DNA of 8,042 nucleotides from Candidatus Omnitrophota bacterium (GCA_027065215.1 JAMOOT010000242.1:1-8042), one strand, 5' to 3'; shown: positions 1 through 6,134, counted from the stretch's first letter. Program-made: numbers and translations. The notes: generated by a model not told the origin, from the sequence alone.

Positions 1-860
1 TATGGGTGAGAGAAGAGACATCTATGCCGGGAGGTGCGGCAAATGTGGCACGAAATATAAGCTCTCTTGGCGGTAATGCCATTCTTTGTGGAGTAGTAGG
101 AAAGGATCATTATGCGCGTCGGCTGCTTTCTTTGTTAAAAAAAGAGGGCGTGGATATCAGGGAAGTGATTACCAGTTCAAGTCGCCCCACCACAGTTAAG
201 ACCAGAATAGTGGCTCATAATCAACAGGTGGTTAGGATAGATAGGGAAGAAGTCTTGGATTTAAGTGATGCAGAGGAATCACAACTGTTAGATAATATCT
301 TTGCTCGATTGGATGATGTCTCTGCAGTGATCATTGAGGATTACGGAAAGGGTGTGATCTCTCAGTCTTTTCTGTCCAAGTTGATTCCTGAGGTTCATCG
401 CAGGGGGAAAATCGTTACTGTTGATCCTAAACGAGACCATTTTACTTTCTATAAAGGTGCCGATGTTATTACTCCCAATCGAAAGGAATTGAGTGAAGCA
501 GTTGGTAGAAAATTAGTTTCTATGGAAGAGGTGGATGAGGCAGCAAGGCGACTTATGCGTAAATTGTCTCTTAAAGGATTATTAGTTACCTTGTCCGAAG
601 AAGGTATGAAACTCTACACTCGAGGATCTGCAGTGCATATTCCCACTGCTGCAAGGGAGGTTTTCGATGTGTCAGGGGCAGGGGATACCGTAATTGCTAC
701 CTTTACGATGGCTCGTTGTATAGGGGCAGACCCTGTTGAGGCAGCGGTCCTTTCTAATGTGGCGGCTGGAGTGGTTGTAGGTAAGGTGGGGGTTGCAGTT
801 TGTAGTGTAGAAGAGTTGGTGAGTCATTTTGGTGAAATATATGAGGAGGTGGCAGTATGA
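1..860 (+). CDS. hldA: D-glycero-beta-D-manno-heptose-7-phosphate kinase (HldA / HldE kinase domain), 5' partial
   Basis: The kinase phosphorylates D-glycero-beta-D-manno-heptose 7-phosphate at C1 with ATP in the cytoplasm, a step towards ADP-heptose for the LPS inner core. The gene enters from upstream: codons are open from position 3 and read WVREETSMPGGAANVARN, which matches the interior of the family rather than a start. From memory of E. coli HldE, about 50 N-terminal residues are missing. Visible PfkB/ribokinase features are the substrate-side PGGAANVARN motif, a segment TRIVAHNQQVVRID like the NQQ.IR.D segment of HldE, VDPKRD followed by ITPNRKE, and the ATP/anion-hole signature DVSGAGDT with the catalytic Asp codon at 684-686. 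NVAAGVVVGKVG is also typical of HldE. The protein stops after the kinase domain, so the adenylyltransferase domain of bifunctional HldE is absent. The TGA stop overlaps the next start (ATGA, 857-860), indicating translational coupling. The GTG at 6 is only the first start-like codon in the window, not a likely real start. Confidence 0.92.
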   Translation, partial: WVREETSMPGGAANVARNISSLGGNAILCGVVGKDHYARRLLSLLKKEGVDIREVITSSSRPTTVKTRIVAHNQQVVRIDREEVLDLSDAEESQLLDNIFARLDDVSAVIIEDYGKGVISQSFLSKLIPEVHRRGKIVTVDPKRDHFTFYKGADVITPNRKELSEAVGRKLVSMEEVDEAARRLMRKLSLKGLLVTLSEEGMKLYTRGSAVHIPTAAREVFDVSGAGDTVIATFTMARCIGADPVEAAVLSNVAAGVVVGKVGVAVCSVEELVSHFGEIYEEVAV

Positions 861-1459
861 GGAAATTATTAGTATTTGTGTTGGCTTTGATAGGTGTGTT
901 TTCGGCTATGGTTGGGCAAGGGCTTGCAAGTAAAGGGAAAATATTAATGGTCATAGCACCAGACAAATTTCGTGATGAGGAATTGTTTATACCGAAACGA
1001 ATATTCGAAGAAAATGGATATGAGGTAGTGGTGGCTTCTCGAGAAAAAAGGCAGTGTGTAGGTATGTTGGGTGCGCGGGTTATTCCTGATATAACCATTG
1101 ATGAAATCAGACCAGAAGACTATGTCGCAATGGTCTTAGTTGGAGGTGTGGGTGCCCAAACATATTTCGATGATAGGATGTTGCAAGAACTATCGCGTAT
1201 GTTTTATGAACAGGAGAAGGTCGTTGCTGCTATATGTTTGGCTCCAGTCATATTGGCCAATGCCGGGCTTTTAGAAGGTAAGAGGGCAACAGTTTGGCAT
1301 TCGGAATCAAGGACCATTTCTCGAAGAGGAGCCAGATATACTGGGGAACCTGTTAGCAAGGATGGAAGGGTGATTACTGGTGCGGGTCCCTTTGCTGCTG
1401 AGGAGTTTGCAAGGCAGATTTTGAGAGAGTTGGAGTTGCTCGACCAAAAAGGTAAATAA
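857..1459 (+). CDS. Exported DJ-1/PfpI family protein
   Basis: This is a 200-residue protein of the DJ-1/PfpI (class I glutamine amidotransferase-like) superfamily. An N-terminal signal peptide is clear: MRK, a hydrophobic stretch at about 4-20, and a likely cut after GLA at about residue 24. The mature domain starts with the first beta strand KILMVIAPD. Aligned by eye to human DJ-1, Glu42 (in DEELFIP) sits at the E18 position, Cys127 (in AAICLAP) at the nucleophile elbow and His148 (in TVWHSES) at the H126 position. The residue after the Cys is Leu, not His, so the PfpI-protease Cys-His pair is missing. The exact reaction is unknown; family members include deglycase/glyoxalase-like enzymes, chaperones and redox sensors. 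The start at 857 has GAGGAGGT (843-850) at good spacing inside the end of the heptose kinase gene and overlaps its stop by 4 bp. The product is likely periplasmic, or membrane-anchored if the signal is not cut. Confidence 0.88.
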   Translation: MRKLLVFVLALIGVFSAMVGQGLASKGKILMVIAPDKFRDEELFIPKRIFEENGYEVVVASREKRQCVGMLGARVIPDITIDEIRPEDYVAMVLVGGVGAQTYFDDRMLQELSRMFYEQEKVVAAICLAPVILANAGLLEGKRATVWHSESRTISRRGARYTGEPVSKDGRVITGAGPFAAEEFARQILRELELLDQKGK

Positions 1460-1480
1460 TCATTTAATAGTGAGTGCATT

Positions 1481-1486
1481 AGGAGG
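1481..1486 (+). promoter_or_regulatory. Ribosome binding site of gatC
   Basis: AGGAGG lies 5 nt before the ATG at 1492 and fixes the gatC start. The 32-bp gap after the DJ-1 gene shows no terminator, so gatC is probably co-transcribed with the upstream genes. Confidence 0.8.
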
Positions 1487-1491
1487 GAGTT

Positions 1492-1779
1492 ATGGACAGG
1501 TTTGATAAGGTAGATTATCTGGCGAAATTGATTCGGATTGAACTTACTGATCAAGAACGCGATTTATTCTCTAAGCAATTAGCGGATATATTGGAGTATG
1601 TGAACCAGCTAAGTGAAGTAGATATTGAAGGGGTTGAACCAATGTATCATGCAGTTGCATTGACCAATAGGTTTCGTGAGGATAAAGTTGGCCCATCTAT
1701 GGATCAGGAAAAGGTATTAAAGAATGCGCCTAAGAAAAAGGATGGTTTTTTTGTAGTGCCTAAGGTAATAGAGGGGTAG
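1492..1779 (+). CDS. gatC: Asp-tRNA(Asn)/Glu-tRNA(Gln) amidotransferase subunit C
   Basis: GatC is the small subunit of the GatCAB amidotransferase, which converts Glu-tRNA(Gln) and/or Asp-tRNA(Asn) to the amide forms. It wraps around and stabilises GatA and the GatA-GatB interface. At 95 residues it has the usual family length. Family landmarks in order are: the N-terminal helix with LAKLIRIELT (9-18), the helix DQERDLFSKQLADILEYVNQL (20-40), the VDIEGVEPMYH segment, NRFREDKVGPS and the C-terminal NAPKKKDGFFVVPKVIE, which is close to the family consensus. It lies 3 bp before gatA, a common arrangement. gatB is not visible in the window and must be elsewhere if the complex is functional. Confidence 0.96.
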   Translation: MDRFDKVDYLAKLIRIELTDQERDLFSKQLADILEYVNQLSEVDIEGVEPMYHAVALTNRFREDKVGPSMDQEKVLKNAPKKKDGFFVVPKVIEG

Positions 1780-1782
1780 GAT

Positions 1783-3234
1783 ATGAAAACGATAAGTGAG
1801 ATAAAATACCAGATTAGTCAGGGGAAATCATGGACTGATTTACGAGATGAATACTTATCGCGGATTGAGGCATTGGATAGTAAGGTTAGGGCCTTCACTC
1901 CGGAGGGTGTCTACAAAGATGCGAAAGTGTATTCTGAGACAGGCGAACTATACGGTATCCCGATAGCAATAAAGGATAATATATGTGAAGAGGGAAGGTT
2001 GACCACTTGTTGTTCTCGCATTCTGGATGGATTCCTCCCACCATATGATGCTACTGTCGTGAAACGATTAAAACAGGCAGGTGCAATTATATTGGGTAAG
2101 ACTAATATGGACGAATTTGCTTTTGGTTCCTCTTGTGAGACCTCCTGTTATTATCCTACTCACAATCCTTGGGATTTGGAAAGGGTTCCCGGCGGCTCAA
2201 GTGGAGGGTCTGCTGCAGCAGTGAGTGCTGGTATGGTGCCAGTGGCCCTTGGTTCAGATACAGGGGGCTCTATCCGCCAACCAGCAAGTTTGTGTGGTGT
2301 GGTAGGCCTGAAACCTACCTATGGAAGGGTATCTCGTTATGGCTTGATTGCATTTGCCTCAAGTTTGGACCAGATAGGTGTTTTTTCTCGTACCGTGGAG
2401 GACAGTGCCAGGGTGTTGAAGGTGATAGCAGGTTTTGATGATATGGATTCGACCTCTGCCCCTGTCGATGTAGATGATTACTTGGAATACCTTGATCGAT
2501 CTTTAAAAGGGCTTAAGGTGGGTATTCCCAAGGAATATTTTGGCGAAGGTATTGATCCTGAGGTGAGGCATTTTGTAAATAATGTCAAGGTGGTTTTACA
2601 AGATTTAGGGGCGAGATGTGACCAAGTTAGTCTACCTCATACCAAATACTGTGTGGCGACTTATTATATAATCGCTACAGCTGAGGCCAGTTCTAATCTT
2701 GCACGATTTGATGGGGTTCAGTATGGACTGCGAGTTGAAGGCAGAGATTTGATAGATATGTATTTTAGGACCAGAGAGACAGGTTTTGGAGCAGAGGCTA
2801 AGAGAAGGATTATATTGGGCACCTATGTTCTTTCCTCTGGATATTACGATGCATACTATTTGCGTGCACAAAAAGTTAGAGCATTGATTAAAAAAGACTT
2901 TGATATAGTTTTTAGAGATTATGATGTAATAATGACACCTACCTCACCTACTCCTGCATTTCGATTGGGAGAGAAGTTGGATGATCCGCTTGCTATGTAT
3001 CTATCGGATGTCTTTACGATCTCGGCCAATTTATCTGGATTGCCAGCGATTTCTGTGCCTTGTGGCCTTAGCTGCAAGAAATTGCCAATAGGTGTGCAGT
3101 TTATTGGTAAACCGTTTGATGAAAAGACTATATTCAAAGTTGCCTATGCTTATGAACAATCTACTCCGTGGCACCAAAAGGAACCAGTTGGTATAAGAGA
3201 TTGCATAAAGCAAATTGACATAGAGAAAGACTAA
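1783..3234 (+). CDS. gatA: Asp-tRNA(Asn)/Glu-tRNA(Gln) amidotransferase subunit A (glutaminase/amidase)
   Basis: GatA hydrolyses glutamine and sends ammonia through a tunnel to GatB for amidation of mischarged Glu-tRNA(Gln)/Asp-tRNA(Asn). The 483 residues match the usual length. The amidase-signature Ser-cisSer-Lys triad is complete: Lys64 in GIPIAIKDNI, cis-Ser139 in PGGSSGGSAAAV, and nucleophile Ser163 in LGSDTGGSIRQPA. The spacing (75 and 99 residues from the Lys) equals that of S. aureus GatA K79/S154/S178. Other family blocks are FLPPYDATVVKRLKQAGAI, GKTNMDEFAFGSS, CGVVGLKPTYGRVSRYGLIA, SGLPAISVPCG and GVQFIGKPFDE. A small oddity is the segment after GSS, which reads CETSC where most relatives have TENSA. 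The start at 1783 follows a GAGGGG stretch at the end of gatC, and the pair is surely one operon. Confidence 0.97.
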   Translation: MKTISEIKYQISQGKSWTDLRDEYLSRIEALDSKVRAFTPEGVYKDAKVYSETGELYGIPIAIKDNICEEGRLTTCCSRILDGFLPPYDATVVKRLKQAGAIILGKTNMDEFAFGSSCETSCYYPTHNPWDLERVPGGSSGGSAAAVSAGMVPVALGSDTGGSIRQPASLCGVVGLKPTYGRVSRYGLIAFASSLDQIGVFSRTVEDSARVLKVIAGFDDMDSTSAPVDVDDYLEYLDRSLKGLKVGIPKEYFGEGIDPEVRHFVNNVKVVLQDLGARCDQVSLPHTKYCVATYYIIATAEASSNLARFDGVQYGLRVEGRDLIDMYFRTRETGFGAEAKRRIILGTYVLSSGYYDAYYLRAQKVRALIKKDFDIVFRDYDVIMTPTSPTPAFRLGEKLDDPLAMYLSDVFTISANLSGLPAISVPCGLSCKKLPIGVQFIGKPFDEKTIFKVAYAYEQSTPWHQKEPVGIRDCIKQIDIEKD

Positions 3235-3247
3235 AAGATGTTTTGGA

Positions 3248-3274
3248 AAGGGCCCTTGCAAATTTTTTATTGCA
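3248..3274 (+). terminator. Possible weak terminator after gatA
   Basis: A 10-bp palindrome AAGGGCCCTT (3248-3257) is followed by TGCAA-ATTTTTTA-TTGCA (arms 3257-3261 and 3270-3274), with a six-T run at 3263-3268. The GC palindrome has no proper loop and the T-run lies inside a second weak hairpin, so this is only a candidate end of the operon. Confidence 0.3.
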
Positions 3275-3298
3275 TAATTCTGTAAACAGTTATATAAG
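3270..3298 (+). promoter_or_regulatory. Possible sigma-70 promoter for the glutamate synthase-like gene
   Basis: TTGCAT (3270-3275) and TATAAG (3293-3298) are 17 bp apart. Between them lies a short inverted repeat CTGT-AA-ACAG (3280-3289) that could be an operator. The match is moderate. The alternative is read-through from gatA. Confidence 0.35.
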
Positions 3299-3342
3299 TA
3301 AAAACAATTAATTAGGGTGTGGTGAGGCTAAAAAGTAGCAGA

Positions 3343-3348
3343 AGGAGG
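3343..3348 (+). promoter_or_regulatory. Ribosome binding site of the glutamate synthase-like gene
   Basis: AGGAGG lies 8 nt before the ATG at 3357. It supports that start over the internal ATG at 3498, so the cysteine-rich N-terminus is part of the protein. Confidence 0.8.
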
Positions 3349-3356
3349 TCTTTAAG

Positions 3357-4997
3357 ATGAACAGAAATCCGAAGTCCAATGATGCCTTGGGCACAGTGAA
3401 TCGTGGGGATCCATGTGAATCTGGGTTGTGTACACTTTGTCTTTGTGATTGTAGGGGTAAGTGTGAGACTTGGCTTTCTTCCTTAAGAGGGAGAAAGATG
3501 CTTTATCCTCGAGCATATAGTTTTTCTACCTCTGGTAGTAGCAATATCAATCCTATTGGGGTAAGTTATAATTCTATAAGGATAGATGGCTATCTTTATG
3601 GAGCGAATAATTTGCCTAAGGGGCTGACCTCCTCCGAAGATCAGTGCATATTCCCCAACGTCAACACAGAAGGTGAGTTTGGAAATAAGATCAAAACAAA
3701 GTTTAGGCTCCCTATTATGACAGGTGCCTTGGGGTCCACATTTATTGCAGCGAAGTATTGGGAGTCTTTTGCAATAGGTGCAGCGTTGGCTGGATTCCCT
3801 ATTGTGGTAGGGGAGAACGTGGTTGGAGTGGATCGTAAGGCTGTGATAGAAAACGGGAGAATTAAGAAGGCACCCGAGTTAGATAGACGAATTGATACAT
3901 TTTTAAAATATTATGACGGCTATGGGTCCATCATTGTCCAGATGAATGTGGAAGATACACGTAATGGAGTGGCAGAATATATTATCGAGAAATATGGAGA
4001 TAAGGTAATAATCGAATTGAAATGGGGACAAGGTGCTAAATGTATAGGTGGAGAGATTCAGGTGACAGACTTGGATTATGCTCTCTTCCTAAAGAAAAGA
4101 GGGTATATTGTGGATCCTGATCCTGAATTGCCTGAGGTGCAGGAAGCATTGAAAAGGGGTGCTATTAAGTCCATTGCCCGTCATAGTAGATTGGGGTATA
4201 CCTCATTATCTACATGGCAGCAGGTAAGGGATGCCTTTATGAAGGAAGTAAGGAGATTGAGAAAATTAGGGTTTAAGAGGATTACGCTTAAGACAGGTTC
4301 TTATGGAATGGAAGCCTTAGCAATGGCTATAAAGTTTGCTTCAGAGGCAAATCTGGATCTGTTAACTATAGATGGTTCGGGTGGAGGGACAGGAATGTCC
4401 CCATGGAATATGATGCAGTCATGGGGTGTTCCTTCATTACTTTTGCATGCTAAGGCCTATGAGTATGCAAGCGTTCTTGCTAAGAATGGCAAAAAAGTTG
4501 TAGATATGGCCTTTGCAGGTGGATTGGCACGTGAGGATCATATATTTAAGGCATTGGCCTTGGGTGCGCCGTTTACGAAACTCGTATGTATGGGACGTGC
4601 TTTGATGATACCTGGATTTTTGGGCTCTAATATTGAGGGTGTTCTTTATCCAGAGCGCAAGGAAAAGGTCAATGGTAATTGGGACGAATTACCTAATTCT
4701 GTTACGGCCTTTGGTAAGACTCCAGAGGAAATCTTTGCCTGTTATTATGATGTAGAGAGGAAAGTTGGCAAGAGTGAGATGAAAAATATTCCTTTGGGAG
4801 CAATTGCTATTTATACCTTGGCTGATAAACTCAAGGCAGGACTGCAGCAACTTATGGCAGGGGCAAGGAAGTTCTCCTTAGAGGGTATCTCTCGCGATGA
4901 TATATATGCGGCAAATCGGGAGACAGCAAGAGAGACCGGTTTATCGTTTATTACAGAGAAAGGGGATGAAATCGCAAAGCGAATTCTGAAATCATAA
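3357..4997 (+). CDS. FMN-binding glutamate synthase-like protein with N-terminal cysteine cluster
   Basis: This 546-residue protein carries the FMN-binding (synthase) domain of the glutamate synthase family. Recognisable blocks are KWGQGAKCIGGEI (about 222-234), LLTIDGSGGGTGMSP (335-349, like the ISGHDGGTGASP segment of GltB) and VDMAFAGGLAREDHIFKALALGAPF (about 381-406, like the DGG phosphate-binding strand and helix). The N-terminal glutamine amidotransferase domain and the C-terminal GXGXG domain of GltB are absent. The CX5CX4C iron-sulfur motif that normally follows the flavin domain is also not seen. Instead there are six N-terminal cysteines (20, 25, 28, 30, 32, 36; pattern CX4CX2CXCXCX3C), which could bind an Fe-S cluster or zinc. 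Without a glutaminase it would need ammonia or a partner, or could act on another substrate as an FMN oxidoreductase. The gene is monocistronic by context, with a gap before it and a strong terminator after it. The family call is firm; the reaction is not. Confidence 0.87.
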   Translation: MNRNPKSNDALGTVNRGDPCESGLCTLCLCDCRGKCETWLSSLRGRKMLYPRAYSFSTSGSSNINPIGVSYNSIRIDGYLYGANNLPKGLTSSEDQCIFPNVNTEGEFGNKIKTKFRLPIMTGALGSTFIAAKYWESFAIGAALAGFPIVVGENVVGVDRKAVIENGRIKKAPELDRRIDTFLKYYDGYGSIIVQMNVEDTRNGVAEYIIEKYGDKVIIELKWGQGAKCIGGEIQVTDLDYALFLKKRGYIVDPDPELPEVQEALKRGAIKSIARHSRLGYTSLSTWQQVRDAFMKEVRRLRKLGFKRITLKTGSYGMEALAMAIKFASEANLDLLTIDGSGGGTGMSPWNMMQSWGVPSLLLHAKAYEYASVLAKNGKKVVDMAFAGGLAREDHIFKALALGAPFTKLVCMGRALMIPGFLGSNIEGVLYPERKEKVNGNWDELPNSVTAFGKTPEEIFACYYDVERKVGKSEMKNIPLGAIAIYTLADKLKAGLQQLMAGARKFSLEGISRDDIYAANRETARETGLSFITEKGDEIAKRILKS

Positions 4998-5034
4998 TAA
5001 AGTTGCTACTGAGAAAGTCAAGAGATCATACCTG

Positions 5035-5072
5035 TTAAGGAGGAGTGTAGATATACACTCCTCCTTAATTTT
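5035..5072 (+). terminator. Rho-independent terminator after the glutamate synthase-like gene
   Basis: A perfect 15-bp stem (5035-5049 pairs with 5054-5068, loop GATA) is followed by TTTT at 5069-5072. It sits 37 bp after the stop codon. The stem is symmetrical and could partly work in the other direction too, although no gene faces it. Confidence 0.9.
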
Positions 5073-5106
5073 AGTTAATATTGAATTGATATTTTTATAC
5101 ATTTGT

Positions 5107-5119
5107 GTCATTATATGAC
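5107..5119. repeat. Inverted repeat GTCAT-TAT-ATGAC
   Basis: Arms of 5 bp are separated by TAT, about 38 bp upstream of the -35 box, and are directly followed by the palindrome CATTAATG (5121-5128). It could be an operator or chance in AT-rich DNA. Confidence 0.35.
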
Positions 5120-5133
5120 TCATTAATGTATTT

Positions 5134-5153
5134 TTATTAAAATTTTTTAATAA
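5134..5153. promoter_or_regulatory. AT-only inverted repeat just upstream of the -35 box (UP element or operator)
   Basis: TTATTAAAA (5134-5142) and TTTTAATAA (5145-5153) are perfect 9-bp arms with a TT spacer, ending 3 bp before TTGACA. The position and composition fit an UP element contacted by RNA polymerase alpha subunits. The symmetry would also suit a dimeric regulator. Confidence 0.45.
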
Positions 5154-5156
5154 TAA

Positions 5157-5184
5157 TTGACAAAAGTTTTTGTTTTGTTATACT
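5157..5184 (+). promoter_or_regulatory. Sigma-70 promoter of the secreted-protein gene
   Basis: TTGACA (5157-5162, perfect) and TATACT (5179-5184) are 16 bp apart, placing the transcript start near 5191. This is the best promoter in the window. It follows a terminator and an AT-rich tract, so the downstream gene is an independent transcription unit. Confidence 0.8.
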
Positions 5185-5190
5185 TTCAAT

Positions 5191-5504
5191 GATAAAGCAA
5201 AAGTAAATGGTACGGAGGCAAGATGAATAAAAGGGTAAAACAAAACAGGATGAGAACAGTGAATAGTTGGCGACATAACACAAAAAGTAATAGAGGGGAG
5301 GTGGTAGGAAATTTTATCTATGTGCATAATAGGCAAGGGATTTTTACTTATCTCTTAAGTAAAGTGTGTCTACATAGGTGTTCTGGATTGTCAATAGGGA
5401 TGGCAAAGGCTGTTAGTACCAGGGTTGTAAGGTTGGATAAGCCTTCTGAAGAAGGCAAGTGGTTTTGGGTGAGGTGGTTATTAACCAAAAAAAGGAGGTA
5501 TGTG
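5191..5504 (+). promoter_or_regulatory. Long structured mRNA leader before the secreted-protein gene, with a possible in-frame upstream start
   Basis: About 310 nt separate the inferred transcript start from the best start codon of the next gene. Visible structure: hairpin TTTACTTA-TCTCT-TAAGTAAA (5343-5363); hairpin GCCTTC-TGAA-GAAGGC (5441-5456); a competing pairing of AAGGCT (5406-5411) with AGCCTT (5440-5445); GGTTA-T-TAACC (5476-5486); and TTTTGG (5463-5468) with CCAAAA (5485-5490), just before the AGGAGG at 5493-5498. I could not match it to a known riboswitch class. The leader is also open in frame with the gene from an ATG at 5223, preceded by GGAGG at only 4 nt. That would add 94 residues with about 21 Lys/Arg and only 4 Asp/Glu ahead of the signal peptide. 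Such a composition is unlike a normal exported protein. I therefore favour a regulatory leader, possibly with a leader peptide, over a true N-terminal extension. Confidence 0.5.
5493..5498 (+). promoter_or_regulatory. Ribosome binding site deciding the GTG start at 5505
   Basis: AGGAGG is 6 nt before GTG 5505 and 3 nt before GTG 5502, so 5505 is preferred. It places a classical signal peptide exactly at the N-terminus. Confidence 0.75.
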
Positions 5505-6134
5505 GTGAAAAGGAGTGTGTTGCTTACCTTAATAGCGAGTTTGCTTTTATCTGGAAGCGCAATGGCAACAACGACGACACAACGAAGCATATCATTAACA
5601 GTTAACGTTCCAAGTAGAGAACATTCTACGGCATCAGTAAGTAGTGTTGAGATATATAAAGTGTCATCTGATGGGAATGGGAACTGGCGTGCGGCTCAAC
5701 GCGTGGATAGTATAGTGTATGATAGCAGCAATCTAATCTATGATGAAACAGAACCTGGTTATTTAGCAACCGCATATTATTATATAAATGTGAAACTTGA
5801 TAATTATGAAGAAGGAAATTGGGGATTAACGGTTAAAGGAGATGGCCTCGATGGGATATCAGACTATATAGATGTTGTGATAACCTCTGTGGATCGGACC
5901 ACTGAGAACGACAATGGTACACTGGCGTCTGAGAAATTTAGAGATGATTTTAAGAAGACCGGTCATCTATTTACTAAGGATAAGATTTCTGACGGATTCC
6001 TTCGTATTTATTGTTCCCCTAAAGTTAAAGGGTTGAATTATGATGGCAGTAACATCTCTGCTCAGGCTATTCCTGGAAGGTTGGAAGGTCAGAGTTTTAC
6101 GGGAACCATTACCGTATCCTTGGTTGCAAACTAA
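5505..6134 (+). CDS. Secreted protein of unknown function, probably beta-rich
   Basis: With the GTG start this is a 209-residue protein. It has a textbook signal peptide: MKR, a hydrophobic core VLLTLIASLLLSG, and a likely cut after AMA at about residue 20, leaving a Thr-rich mature N-terminus TTTTQRS. The rest has alternating hydrophobic strands (ISLTVNV, VSSVEIYKV, ATAYYYINVKL, YIDVVITSV, FLRIYCS) and ends in FTGTITVSLVAN, a last strand of the kind found in fimbrial or spore-coat-type beta sandwiches. That resemblance is only in pattern; I do not recognise a family. It has a single cysteine, so no internal disulfide, and no transmembrane anchor, lipobox or sorting signal at the C-terminus. 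It lies alone between its own promoter and a terminator, suggesting an abundant or separately regulated periplasmic, surface or pilus-like product. The frame continues upstream to an ATG at 5223, which would make 303 residues but bury the signal peptide. Confidence 0.72.
   Translation: MKRSVLLTLIASLLLSGSAMATTTTQRSISLTVNVPSREHSTASVSSVEIYKVSSDGNGNWRAAQRVDSIVYDSSNLIYDETEPGYLATAYYYINVKLDNYEEGNWGLTVKGDGLDGISDYIDVVITSVDRTTENDNGTLASEKFRDDFKKTGHLFTKDKISDGFLRIYCSPKVKGLNYDGSNISAQAIPGRLEGQSFTGTITVSLVAN

Noticed and set aside
754..1554. Two minus-strand open frames (754-1098 and 1204-1554)
   Set aside because: They lie antisense to the well-supported heptose kinase, DJ-1 and gatC genes, and their translations show no recognisable domain.
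2169..3261. Plus-strand frame 2169-2438 and minus-strand frames at 2632-2871, 2919-3137 and 3031-3261
   Set aside because: All lie almost entirely over gatA in other frames and show no protein-like features; gatA itself is full length and complete.
5320..5490. Cyclic-di-GMP-I (GEMM) or TPP riboswitch, suggested by GGCAAAGG, AAGGTTGGATAAGCC and the secreted-protein context
   Set aside because: The GEMM core GACGCAAAGC and its GNRA-capped stem are missing, and the TPP CTGAGA box is absent. The resemblance is limited to short G-rich words.
5348..5590. Minus-strand open frame across the leader
   Set aside because: No ribosome site or promoter stands out and the product has no recognisable feature; it overlaps the signal-peptide region of the plus-strand gene.
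5223..6134. A single 303-residue protein starting at ATG 5223
   Set aside because: It would place a perfect signal peptide at residue 95 behind a very basic stretch. GTG 5505 has a better Shine-Dalgarno site and gives a normal exported protein. Kept as an open question in the findings.
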